Shown in pieces: positions 32,818 through 40,741 of a stretch of 42,690 nucleotides of DNA. Source of the stretch: Candidatus Woesearchaeota archaeon CG1_02_57_44. Its GTDB lineage: Archaea; Nanobdellota; Nanobdellia; Woesearchaeales; CG1-02-57-44. Made by a program: the position numbers and the translations under genes. The stretch's first letter is position 1. Every line of letters starts with the position of its first letter. Location of the stretch: the NCBI GenBank assembly GCA_001871415.1, contig MNWW01000002.1, forward strand, positions 1-42,690, read 5' to 3'. The notes under the pieces were generated by a model. The model worked only from the letters and a program-made list of their open reading frames with translations. It made no database searches and was not told where the DNA came from.

Positions 32818-34383
32818 ATGAAACATCGTACTCTCCAAAACAGTGCCATTCCTCAGGATGAGCGGTTTCTTGAAGCCCGGCTGGTGCGTTCGACATCAGG
32901 CGTATCTTCGCAGTTGTCGGTCAGTCGCACAATCCCTCTTTGTGCGGTTCTCGCCGTGGCATTGCTGATCCTGGGCATATTGCCCTCATCCCTGGCATTC
33001 ACTGCGACGCTTGAGCCGCTGCAGAACCGCGTTGATCGCAATGAGTCCGCGCTACTCGATCTTGCCATCACCAATACCGGCAAGGTCCCGGACAGCTATA
33101 ATATCGGTATGGTGGATGGGCTCTGGGAGGTCTCCAGTCAGCCCGTTTACGCTTACCAGAGCGAGTATGGCGTGGATGTCGCTCCTGGCGAGACAGTCCA
33201 TACGACCCTCTATCTCAGGCCCATTCTGCAATTGCCATACGGTACCTACAGTATTCCATTCGAGATTGGGGCCAAACAGGAAAAGACCCTCCAGTCGCGC
33301 TCAGCAATTGTCAGTCTCCGTTCTGCTGATGAGGTCGCGCTGGTGCGCGCATATCAGCCAACGGTCCAGGTGGATGTGCAATTGCCCAACCGCGGTCTGC
33401 TCGACCCACGTGAAGAGGCCATCATCGCAATAAAAATGGACAACCAGAATCCTCTCAACCTGAGCGCTCTTCGGATAGTTGTCAACAGCCAGCTCATCAA
33501 TTACAACCTAAGCACGCGACTTGCTCCGCTAGAGCAGCGCACTGAGCAGTTCAGGGTTTCCTTTGATGCATTGGAAGCTCCGCGAAAAGACCAGCTTACC
33601 GTGGTCCTGTTCCGTGACGATGAAGTCCTCAAGACCGTGAGACAGCAGTATGAGATTATCGCCTACTCGTCGCTATCCAGGGAACAGCAGGAAGAGTCAT
33701 CGCTGCTAGGGGTCGTACACCATAAGACTCTGACGTTGCGTAATGACGGCAATATCGCCAGAACAGAGACGGTCGCTCTGCCGGCGTCCTGGTTCAACAG
33801 ACTCTTTTCTGGCGCGTCATCTGGTCACATAGTCAAGGACAACCAGTATGTCTGGAGCCTAGAGCTGTCACCTGGACAGCAGGTGCAATTGCAGGTGACC
33901 ACTAATTATGGGTTGCTCGTACTCATGTTGGTGCTCGCGGGCGCGGTGATTGTCCTCTACTATATCTATCGTAGTCCCCTCATAGCTATCAAGGAGGCGT
34001 CTGTCGACGTCCACGATGAGCGCGATGTCTCTGAGATGAAGATACTGCTGTTCATCAAGAACCGTTCTGGAAGGCAACTGCCTAATGTCAGGGTGCTCGA
34101 CAAGGTGCCTCACATCGCGGAATTGACAGATGAAGTGATTGTGGGGACCTTGCGCCCGGTCAAGATGAGCCGCTCTTCTGATGCGACCATTGTGGAATGG
34201 GTCGTACCGACCGTGGAGCCCTATGAGGAACGCATCATCAGTTACAAGATTCGCTCGAAACTGAGCATTATTGGCATGTTCAATCTGCCTCCTGCGATGC
34301 TCAAGTTCAAGCACCGCGGGGACAAAGAGCGTGTGGTGCTTTCCAACGCGCTCAAGTCAACCGAGTGCGCATCGGAGGACTAG
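32818..34383 (+). CDS. Secreted/membrane beta-domain protein (NEW3-like)
   Basis: 521 residues. A signal or anchor helix (about 40-60, LCAVLAVALLILGILPSSLA) is followed by Ig-like domains; the first (LDLAITNTGKVPDSYNI...VAPGETVHTTLYL, about 78-135) is the pattern of NEW3/archaeal CARDB-like domains. A second helix is at 365-384, followed by a further beta domain on the other side of the membrane (ILLFIKNRSGRQLPNVRVLDKVP). Probably an envelope scaffold or adhesin-type protein; the partner is unknown. It is followed by the MscS-like gene with a three-base gap and is likely co-transcribed. Confidence 0.8.
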   Translation: MKHRTLQNSAIPQDERFLEARLVRSTSGVSSQLSVSRTIPLCAVLAVALLILGILPSSLAFTATLEPLQNRVDRNESALLDLAITNTGKVPDSYNIGMVDGLWEVSSQPVYAYQSEYGVDVAPGETVHTTLYLRPILQLPYGTYSIPFEIGAKQEKTLQSRSAIVSLRSADEVALVRAYQPTVQVDVQLPNRGLLDPREEAIIAIKMDNQNPLNLSALRIVVNSQLINYNLSTRLAPLEQRTEQFRVSFDALEAPRKDQLTVVLFRDDEVLKTVRQQYEIIAYSSLSREQQEESSLLGVVHHKTLTLRNDGNIARTETVALPASWFNRLFSGASSGHIVKDNQYVWSLELSPGQQVQLQVTTNYGLLVLMLVLAGAVIVLYYIYRSPLIAIKEASVDVHDERDVSEMKILLFIKNRSGRQLPNVRVLDKVPHIAELTDEVIVGTLRPVKMSRSSDATIVEWVVPTVEPYEERIISYKIRSKLSIIGMFNLPPAMLKFKHRGDKERVVLSNALKSTECASED

Positions 34384-34385
34384 CA

Positions 34386-35120
34386 ATGCTGGTTGAACAT
34401 CCTGCAATTGTCGCCCTGCTCAAGGCGGTCGTCATTCTTCTGGTGACGGGATTCGCGGCGTACGTGGTCCGAAAAGCCTTTGGCAGTGCGCTGTCGCACT
34501 CGGATGCGCGCATCATCAGTCCTGTGCTGCTCATGGCATCGCTTCTCGTCTGGGTGACCGGGACGCTGATTGCCGTGGGGACCCTGGGTGTTCCTATCGA
34601 GGCGATTCTTGCGGTATTTGCGGCCATCGCTTTTGCCTTCGGGCTGGGCATGGCGCGTCCGCTGGAGAATCTGCTGGCGCGCTCCCTCATTGATATGTTC
34701 TCCGGCATGGGCAAGGGTCGAACCCTGGTGATTGATGGTATTAAGGGGGTCATTACGGATATCAACGCGTTGTACACGGTCATTCTTCGTGATGACAATA
34801 GCTTGCTATTCATTCCCAACAGCAGGTTCCTTCGTGAGGGCTTCGCAGTGGAATTGGCAAAGTCAGGGCAGGAGATGATGCTGCAGGAAAAGGTGCCTGT
34901 CGGTATCGATCTTTCCCGGCTGGAATCTGCCGTGCTCGGGCAGCTCAAGCGCATCCCTGGAATTGTGCGCAAGCCCGGTCCACTGGTCGCACTGTCTGGC
35001 ACGGGCCGGGGAACGCAGGAGATATCTATGGTGTTCAATATCTCTGACCTGGGTCAGCGGGCGGAAATCATCCGTAAGGTGCGAAGGGCTTTTCGGAAGT
35101 GCATTGAGGATGTGTCATGA
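34386..35120 (+). CDS. MscS-type mechanosensitive channel
   Basis: A small-conductance mechanosensitive channel family member, 244 residues from ATG 34386, which has GGAGG six bases upstream; an ATG 21 bases earlier overlaps the preceding gene. Helices lie at about 8-28, 45-70 and 75-100, the third being the Gly/Ala-rich pore helix (AVFAAIAFAFGLGMARPLEN). The beta domain contains the family signature GVITDINALYTVILRDDN and IPNSRF. The long C-terminal cytoplasmic domain is truncated compared with E. coli MscS. Probably in an operon with the preceding secreted protein. Confidence 0.9.
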   Translation: MLVEHPAIVALLKAVVILLVTGFAAYVVRKAFGSALSHSDARIISPVLLMASLLVWVTGTLIAVGTLGVPIEAILAVFAAIAFAFGLGMARPLENLLARSLIDMFSGMGKGRTLVIDGIKGVITDINALYTVILRDDNSLLFIPNSRFLREGFAVELAKSGQEMMLQEKVPVGIDLSRLESAVLGQLKRIPGIVRKPGPLVALSGTGRGTQEISMVFNISDLGQRAEIIRKVRRAFRKCIEDVS

Positions 35121-35480
35121 GTTGTATGGCCTAGCTGCCACAGGTCAGGTGCATATGCCAATAGGTCATGCCAGGCGTGTCTCAGGCCACGATTATATCT
35201 AAGGGTCATGACTGCGCCTGTGGGTTGTATGGATAGGTTATATGATGACTGCGCCTGTGGGTTGTATGGATAGGTTATATGATGACTGCGCCTGTGGGTT
35301 GTATGGATAGGTTATATGGATAGTATTATCTCATCATAGGCATCAGATGCTTGAAGGGATGCTTGATGGTCCACGGCGGTCTGGTGAGCAATACGAGGTG
35401 GCAGCAGTAGGGTGGTCTCAATAACGTATCAATAACAAGAGCTTCGGTATGAGACGTCTAGGTGACAGGAGTTTTATACA
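35121..35480. other. Intergenic region with tandem repeats, upstream of the stress protein gene
   Basis: 360 bases without a gene. It holds three exact 37-base repeats (35208-35318), a degenerate partial copy close to the MscS stop (GAGTTGTATGGCCTAG), and at its right end AGGTGA plus AGGAG (35460-35471) as ribosome-binding sites for ATG 35481. Confidence 0.7.
35208..35318. repeat. Three perfect 37-bp tandem repeats
   Basis: Units at 35208-35244, 35245-35281 and 35282-35318, identical, each containing GGTTATATG near the end and ATGACTGCGCC at the start. 37 is not a multiple of three, so they are not coding. Each unit carries a TATA-like element. Confidence 0.95.
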
Positions 35481-36335
35481 ATGAGTAAGTATCAGGGTAA
35501 GTATCAGATAGTGGCTGCCATTGCCAGCCGTGAGACGGTCAAACCAATCATGCTTGTTGCGACTGCGATAGCCAAGCAGAAGCATCAGGGGGTCACCGTC
35601 ATCACTGTGGTGGGCGCTTCGCTGCGTGAAGGACGCGCTCCTCTAGATGAAGCCAAGAAGGTCCTGGACGCGGCGAGTGTCATCGGCAAGGCGCAGCAGG
35701 TGCCTATCACTGCGCATACCCTCATGCACCAGGACGCGGGCACTGCCATTGCGGGGTTCATCCTGCGCAACAAGAGTGATATAGCAGTCCTTGGATGGAG
35801 CGGCAGGATATTCGCGGCAAAGATTCATCGTAGTGTCCCTGACCGTGTCCTGCAGGAAGGGCGGTGTGCCACTTGCATTATCAAACCAAAGGCGCCTACA
35901 GCAATCAAGCGCATCCTGGTTCCGGTCAGCCAGGGAAGCCCGGAGCATTTCTACAGACTCTCCATAGCTGCCCATGTGGCTAAGTCCATGGGTGCCAGCG
36001 TCACCTTGGCGACAATCGCCCGTGGCAAGCCATCACAACAGGAGCGCGCGTTGCTCGAGCGCGCGCGACAGCTGATGGGGATGCGCGCGGATAAGAAAAT
36101 AGTCTCCGGGACAAGTGTTGAGCAGGGTATCATTGATTTGTCAAAAGCGCATGACTTGGTCGTGCTCGGGCCAAGCAGGGATTGGGTGCTCCATGACTTC
36201 CTGTTCGGCCGCATGGTGGATGGCATCGCCAATGGCTCGCATTGTTCCGTTATGATGGTCAAGCGACCAAGCAGGCACGAAGGCGTGCTCGTAAGGATGG
36301 TTCAGCGTTTCCATAGTTTCAGGGCGCGCTCATAA
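35481..36335 (+). CDS. Tandem universal stress protein (two UspA domains)
   Basis: 284 residues made of two UspA-type alpha/beta domains (about 8-136 and 143-270). Domain 1 opens YQIVAAIASRETV and ends DIAVLGWSGR...ATCIIKP; domain 2 opens IKRILVPVSQGSPEH and ends HDLVVLGPSRDW...CSVMMVK. The G-2x-G-9x-G(S/T) ATP loop is imperfect in both, so nucleotide binding is uncertain. Cytosolic. AGGAG is nine bases before the ATG. Its last 34 bases overlap the end of the convergent cupin-nucleotidyltransferase gene. Confidence 0.9.
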   Translation: MSKYQGKYQIVAAIASRETVKPIMLVATAIAKQKHQGVTVITVVGASLREGRAPLDEAKKVLDAASVIGKAQQVPITAHTLMHQDAGTAIAGFILRNKSDIAVLGWSGRIFAAKIHRSVPDRVLQEGRCATCIIKPKAPTAIKRILVPVSQGSPEHFYRLSIAAHVAKSMGASVTLATIARGKPSQQERALLERARQLMGMRADKKIVSGTSVEQGIIDLSKAHDLVVLGPSRDWVLHDFLFGRMVDGIANGSHCSVMMVKRPSRHEGVLVRMVQRFHSFRARS

Positions 36336-37507
36336 CGTTCCAGGTTGCCCGTGTCAAACCATTGCCCTGAGAAGGGGAATCCATACAGACGGCCTTCTTT
36401 GGCCAGGACCGGAAACACATCTTTCTCGAACATGGCGAAACCGTCGGGTATTCTCTGCAGCACTTCGGGTTCAAGGATATAGAACCCTGCGCTGATGAGA
36501 TTGCTTGGCGGGTCCTTTGGTTTTTCCACAAACGCCAGGATGCGCTCACCTTCCATCAGAGCCACGCCATAATGTTGTGGTTCAGCGACCGTGGTCAGTG
36601 CGATAGTGGCCAATGCTTTGTGCTTGCGGTGGAACGCGTACATGGCCGCGATGTCAATATCCTTGAGCTCATCGCCATTGCTGACAATGAACGGACCTTT
36701 GAAAGAGAGTCCCTGAAGAGATCCTGCCGTGCCAAGCGGCTCGTTCTCCTCCACGTAGCTGACGCGCAGGCCAAATCGCGCGCCGTCCATGAAGTACGCC
36801 TTGATGCGCTCACGCAGGTAGCCGACGCTCATGGTGACGTCCCTGACACCATACTTGAGCAGCAGGTCAAAGAGATGCTCAGTGATGGTCTTGCCATGCA
36901 CCGGGATGAGTGCTTTGGGAATCTCGTAGGTGATGGGCCTAAGACGGGTTCCTTGGCCTCCCGCGAGGATGACTGCCGCGACGGGTGCTTCGCGCAAAGC
37001 TCCGCTCACCATACGCTCGAAATCCGCCCTGCCATAGTCATCGGAGAAGCGTTCAATATCATTCTCATCAAATGTGCCAAATGCCACCTCGACGATGCGT
37101 ACCTTGCCCTGGCTTGCGTACGCCCGGTGACGAGCGCCGCAGGGGATCTTGACCTGCTGATATGGCCTGGCGTGATAGACTTCATCCCCTATCTCGACGA
37201 GGAGGCCTTCTCCCAGCGGTATCCAGAGCTCGTCGCGCTCCTTATGGCTCTGCAGGCTGAGACGCTGGCCTCCTTTGAGTGTGATGACCTTGACCGTGCA
37301 GGTGCGATTATAGGCGAGCCGGTCAAAATAGCCCCAGGGTTTTTCCACATGGATGATTTCATCAAAGCCGGATGCGCCCGATAGTGGACCGTTGCCTGCT
37401 GAGCCGCACCTTGCTTGTTCCGGCGTGTGCGTCCTTTGGCTGTCCTGTTCAGGCGTATGCTCCGCTTGCGTCCCTTGGCTTTCCGCGTCTCGCGTGGGTT
37501 TTGCCAT
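36302..37507 (-). CDS. Cupin (phosphomannose-isomerase type) fused to sugar-nucleotidyltransferase
   Basis: 401 residues. A low-complexity start (1-45, with HTPEQ twice) leads to a cupin (about 50-160) that contains VEKPWGY and a QSHKERDELWIPLGEG metal-site segment, as in type II mannose-6-phosphate isomerases. From residue 175 comes a Rossmann nucleotidyltransferase with GGQGTRLRP (183-191), IPKALIPV, NEPLGTAGSL and VSNGDE. It probably makes GDP-mannose or another NDP-sugar. The bacterial ManC/AlgA fusion has the opposite order. The TATA box at 37532-37539 predicts a start within a few bases of ATG 37507. Lies next to a GT2 glycosyltransferase transcribed divergently. Confidence 0.9.
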   Translation of the reverse strand: MAKPTRDAESQGTQAEHTPEQDSQRTHTPEQARCGSAGNGPLSGASGFDEIIHVEKPWGYFDRLAYNRTCTVKVITLKGGQRLSLQSHKERDELWIPLGEGLLVEIGDEVYHARPYQQVKIPCGARHRAYASQGKVRIVEVAFGTFDENDIERFSDDYGRADFERMVSGALREAPVAAVILAGGQGTRLRPITYEIPKALIPVHGKTITEHLFDLLLKYGVRDVTMSVGYLRERIKAYFMDGARFGLRVSYVEENEPLGTAGSLQGLSFKGPFIVSNGDELKDIDIAAMYAFHRKHKALATIALTTVAEPQHYGVALMEGERILAFVEKPKDPPSNLISAGFYILEPEVLQRIPDGFAMFEKDVFPVLAKEGRLYGFPFSGQWFDTGNLERYERALKLWKR

Positions 37508-37531
37508 AGTGGACCAGGCACATGCCCTGTG

Positions 37532-37539
37532 TTTTATAG
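37532..37539 (-). promoter_or_regulatory. TATA box of the cupin-nucleotidyltransferase gene
   Basis: CTATAAAA on the minus strand, preceded by CCAAAAA as BRE; its centre is 29 bases from the ATG, giving an almost leaderless message. Confidence 0.5.
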
Positions 37540-37613
37540 TTTTTGGCTAGATGTACATCCCATAGGGGCTACTCGATGATGTATGCCCTTGCTGTGTCCG
37601 ATGATTTGCCGAT

Positions 37614-37624
37614 TATTTTTTATA
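37614..37624 (+). promoter_or_regulatory. TATA box of the GT2 glycosyltransferase gene
   Basis: TTTTTTATAAT, centre 27-28 bases from ATG 37647; leaderless transcript predicted. Confidence 0.5.
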
Positions 37625-37646
37625 ATGGCTTGTTCATCAGCAGGGT

Positions 37647-38417
37647 ATGGGCGCACGAGGTAAGGACCTGGCCGCATGGCATGATACTACAATTATCATT
37701 CCCACCTATAATGAGGAGCAAAATATAGGTCAGCTGTTGCCCGTTCTGCTCCGGCAATACCAGGGTGTCAGTATTCTGGTCGTCGATGATGACAGCACCG
37801 ATAGGACCGCGCAGGTGGTGCGGCGAATAGCTGGCGAAAAACATCCCTCGGCAAAAGCAGTGCGAGGGGCAGCGCGGGTGCGCCTGCTCCAGAACAAGGG
37901 GCGAAGGCAGCGAGGACTGACAGCATCCGTGGTAGAAGGCATGATGGCGTGCGCATCGCCGACCAAAGCCACGGTTCACAGGTACTGTGTCGTGATGGAC
38001 GCTGATTTTCAGCACCCCCCTGAAAAAGTCGGGGATATTATCCATGCGCTGCGCGACGGAGCTGACCTTGCCGTCGGTGTGCGTGAGTCCTTGCCTGGTG
38101 ACTGGCCTATCAGCCGCAGGCTCATCTCCCGTGGAGCCATTTTGCTGGGCAACTGCCGTCTGCTATTGTCCGGAAGAGTCTGCCGGGATATCGCATCAGG
38201 CTTCTTCGGTTGCGACGTGGCTGTGGCGCAGCGCGCCATCAACCGCTCAGCTGGCAGTTTTGAGATGCCAGGCTACAAAGTGCTCTTCGATATCCTCAAA
38301 TACGGTGACATGCGCCGCATCGGTTACGTGCCCTACACATTCGCGTTGCGCAAGCACGGGGACTCAAAGCTCGGCAAAAAACATATTGTATCCTTTCTCA
38401 AGGCGCTGGTGAAGTGA
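37647..38417 (+). CDS. GT2 glycosyltransferase, dolichol-phosphate mannosyltransferase type
   Basis: 256 residues, GT-A fold. TIIIPTYNEEQNIGQLL at 15-31 and VVDDDSTDRT at 45-54 bind the nucleotide-sugar; the DXD-like MDADFQHPPE is at 117-126; the C-terminal part has RKHGDSKLGKKHI, the usual acceptor-side motif of polyprenyl-phosphate mannosyl/glucosyl synthases. No C-terminal helices, so it is peripheral. It would load a sugar onto a lipid carrier for glycosylation, which fits with the neighbouring NDP-sugar enzyme and the GT-C-like membrane protein. Confidence 0.9.
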   Translation: MGARGKDLAAWHDTTIIIPTYNEEQNIGQLLPVLLRQYQGVSILVVDDDSTDRTAQVVRRIAGEKHPSAKAVRGAARVRLLQNKGRRQRGLTASVVEGMMACASPTKATVHRYCVVMDADFQHPPEKVGDIIHALRDGADLAVGVRESLPGDWPISRRLISRGAILLGNCRLLLSGRVCRDIASGFFGCDVAVAQRAINRSAGSFEMPGYKVLFDILKYGDMRRIGYVPYTFALRKHGDSKLGKKHIVSFLKALVK

Positions 38418-38470
38418 GGCCAGCTCCTACAACGACCCAAAGCATACGGGAATGGTCCTTGAAGGCCGAT

Positions 38471-38513
38471 CCCTGTTCCTGGAAGTGAAGACCCAGGCCC
38501 TGTTCCTGGAAGT
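38471..38513. repeat. 16-bp direct repeat after the GT2 gene
   Basis: CCCTGTTCCTGGAAGT at 38471-38486 and 38498-38513 (27-base period), between the GT2 gene and the promoter of the membrane protein gene. Confidence 0.8.
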
Positions 38514-38579
38514 ATCTTCTTGCGGGCGACATTAAGTTCTTGCGACGTAACTAGGATGCGCCTTCTTTCTTTGGGCAAG

Positions 38580-38588
38580 CTAAATAAA
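38580..38588 (+). promoter_or_regulatory. TATA box of the large membrane protein gene
   Basis: CTAAATAAA, centre 27 bases from ATG 38611; leaderless transcript predicted. Confidence 0.45.
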
Positions 38589-38610
38589 GCAGTCTCGCAT
38601 CGCAGGGCTC

Positions 38611-40662
38611 ATGGGGGACAAACAGATGAATGGTGAGCTGACAGCGGAGGGGACCAAAGTTGCGGCAACAATAGCCCCCGATGAGCACGTAGTCGAACAC
38701 GCCGCTCCCGCAAGCTCAGATTCTGTCAGGCCGATGCGCCTGCAGCTGCCCGCCATAATTATTATTGTATTCACGCTGATAGGCCTCTACCTGGCGGCCC
38801 CCCTCTTTGCACCAGGAATTCCCGCGAGCCAGGATCTGCCCTTGCACTACGCGCGCTTCTGGTGCGCACAGCAGTCAGGATTACCGCTTGCCGCGTCGTG
38901 GTGTCCTTACTTTGACGCTGGCACTCCATTTTTCCGTGGCTATCCCATCCTGCCCTTTGAGTTGGCAACTATCTTTTCCTGGACGGTTGGCAGTGTTCTG
39001 GGCTACAAGCTCATGCTGCTGGTCATCTATTTTGTCGCGCCAGTGGGCGCTCTATTGCTCTTGCTTCAATTAGGATATCCTCTGGCGGGCGCCTTCGCAT
39101 ACGCTCTGCTGCTTGTCGACAAAGGAGGATGGCACTCCGGCGGCTATCTGCAGACGTTTCGCATCGGCATGTTCGCCAACGCCCTAGCGACGGGTATGAT
39201 GCTGGTGGCGCTCGCAGCGCTCTTGCATTTTTTGCATCATCCCGTCAAGCGTTCCTCCTTGATACTCGGGGTGGCGATGGCATTGCTGATCATGAGCCAT
39301 CTGACCCCGTTTGGTATATTCCTGCTGGCAGCTCTGGCGCTGCTTGCTCTGCGGGGCCGCAAGGTACTCGCGATGTGGAAAGAACTGCTGTTGTCCGCCG
39401 TACTCGCGTTGGGATTGGTGACGTTTTGGCTCGTCCCGCTCCTATTCACTCACGCGCAGGGTTATTTCAATGACATCACTTTCAAGCTGCCGTTTACGGT
39501 ATCTGACTTGCAGCTATTCCTGCTGCGCGACCTGCATCCTGGTCTGTTGTGGCTGGGTCTCTTTGGCGCTCTGGCTGTCCTGGTGCTGCGCCCGAAGCAA
39601 TGGCAAGCGCTGATGGTGGTGCTGTTGGTTGCTCCTGCTGTATATCTGTTCGGCATGCTGCTGCCAGGCGTGTACTTTTCCCTCCCTCTCTACAAGCTTA
39701 TCATTCCCGTGCGGCTCACAGCACAGCTGCGAACGTCATTGGCCATTGGGGCTGCCATGCTGCTGGCATTGCTGCCTCGCTTACCAATACCTGGCATCAC
39801 CAAACAGAATCGTCGACAGACATTGCTTATGCTCTCCCTGTTGGTGTTCGTTGTTATTGCTTGGGGCGCATTGCAGCAGACGCTTCAGACCCGTCAGCTC
39901 GTGCTCACAGACGCCAATCCTGCGTTCGCATGGCAGGAGCAGGTGTATAGAGAGGTCGCAGCGACGAACGCCCGAATCCTTCCCCAGGAGCTCTACAATC
40001 AGCCCGTGCCGCAGGAAGCAGCGGTATTGGCGATTAGTCATCTGGAATCATTGTATCCAGTGCTTGCGGGTGCGGATGTGCTTACCTACAATGGCATCAG
40101 CTTCCGGGAGAATTATGGCGAGTATGGTCATCGTGACCTGTTGCAGCTTCTGGCAGGAAAGCCGGCGGTTAATTTTTCCCGTCTCAATGATTTCTTTTTG
40201 CGCGCGAATGTGAAATGGGTGCTGCTCATGGATCCGGCCGCGCGTCTCGTGATGGAACAGGCGAATGCGAGCGTGCTGCGCGAGATAGGTCCGTACGCGC
40301 TCTATGACACCGGCGTCACGCCATCGTATTTCGCGGTGCTCTCCGGCGACGCCATCTTGAGCAATGAGCGGTATGTTCCCTCGGACGGCAATCATGCGTC
40401 CGTGCGTGTCAGCGCAAGTCAGCGATCGCGTATCTTGTTCAAGGTGCATGATTATCCAGACTGGCGTGTCACTATCGATGACGCCAGGGTGCAGACCGCC
40501 AACGGGCCAGGCATGCTCATGGAAGTTATGGTTCCAAAGGGCGATCATGTGGTCAGATTCTCCTACGGGCTGCGCGCCCTTGATATTGCCTGTTACCTGG
40601 TGACGGTGGTGTCATTGCTCCTGCTTGTTGTGCTCTGGCGCGACGCGAAGAACGAGCAATAA
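38611..40662 (+). CDS. Large polytopic membrane protein, GT-C/PTPS-related type
   Basis: 683 residues. After a 45-residue soluble N-terminus there are about 11-12 membrane helices up to residue 430, then an outer domain (about 430-655) and one last helix (IACYLVTVVSLLLLVVLWRD). The first outer loop contains SQDLPLHYARFW, an acidic-His motif found in GT-C glycosyltransferases and in the COG5617/6-pyruvoyl-tetrahydropterin-synthase-related membrane family. It probably uses lipid-linked sugars to modify surface proteins or glycans. The outer domain with ARILPQELYNQPVPQ and KVHDYPDWRVTIDD is typical of YfhO-like proteins as well, so the exact family is open. Confidence 0.75.
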   Translation: MGDKQMNGELTAEGTKVAATIAPDEHVVEHAAPASSDSVRPMRLQLPAIIIIVFTLIGLYLAAPLFAPGIPASQDLPLHYARFWCAQQSGLPLAASWCPYFDAGTPFFRGYPILPFELATIFSWTVGSVLGYKLMLLVIYFVAPVGALLLLLQLGYPLAGAFAYALLLVDKGGWHSGGYLQTFRIGMFANALATGMMLVALAALLHFLHHPVKRSSLILGVAMALLIMSHLTPFGIFLLAALALLALRGRKVLAMWKELLLSAVLALGLVTFWLVPLLFTHAQGYFNDITFKLPFTVSDLQLFLLRDLHPGLLWLGLFGALAVLVLRPKQWQALMVVLLVAPAVYLFGMLLPGVYFSLPLYKLIIPVRLTAQLRTSLAIGAAMLLALLPRLPIPGITKQNRRQTLLMLSLLVFVVIAWGALQQTLQTRQLVLTDANPAFAWQEQVYREVAATNARILPQELYNQPVPQEAAVLAISHLESLYPVLAGADVLTYNGISFRENYGEYGHRDLLQLLAGKPAVNFSRLNDFFLRANVKWVLLMDPAARLVMEQANASVLREIGPYALYDTGVTPSYFAVLSGDAILSNERYVPSDGNHASVRVSASQRSRILFKVHDYPDWRVTIDDARVQTANGPGMLMEVMVPKGDHVVRFSYGLRALDIACYLVTVVSLLLLVVLWRDAKNEQ

Positions 40663-40706
40663 TCAACAGCAGTGGATGACGGGCAGGGAATCCTTCAGGC
40701 CCACCA

Positions 40707-40717
40707 AAGACTTAAAT
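40707..40717 (+). promoter_or_regulatory. TATA box of the antiporter gene
   Basis: GACTTAAATAC, centre about 29 bases from ATG 40742; supports the downstream start and a leaderless transcript. Confidence 0.45.
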
Positions 40718-40741
40718 ACTCGGGCGCCCCGAATGCGCTGC

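Noticed and set aside
35240-35290. ATGATGA in each tandem repeat as a box C of C/D guide RNAs
   Set aside because: No CTGA box D at a suitable distance; CTGC follows instead. The motif arises from the repeat junction.
35208-35318. Possible CRISPR array
   Set aside because: The three 37-base units are directly adjacent with no spacers, and there are no cas genes.
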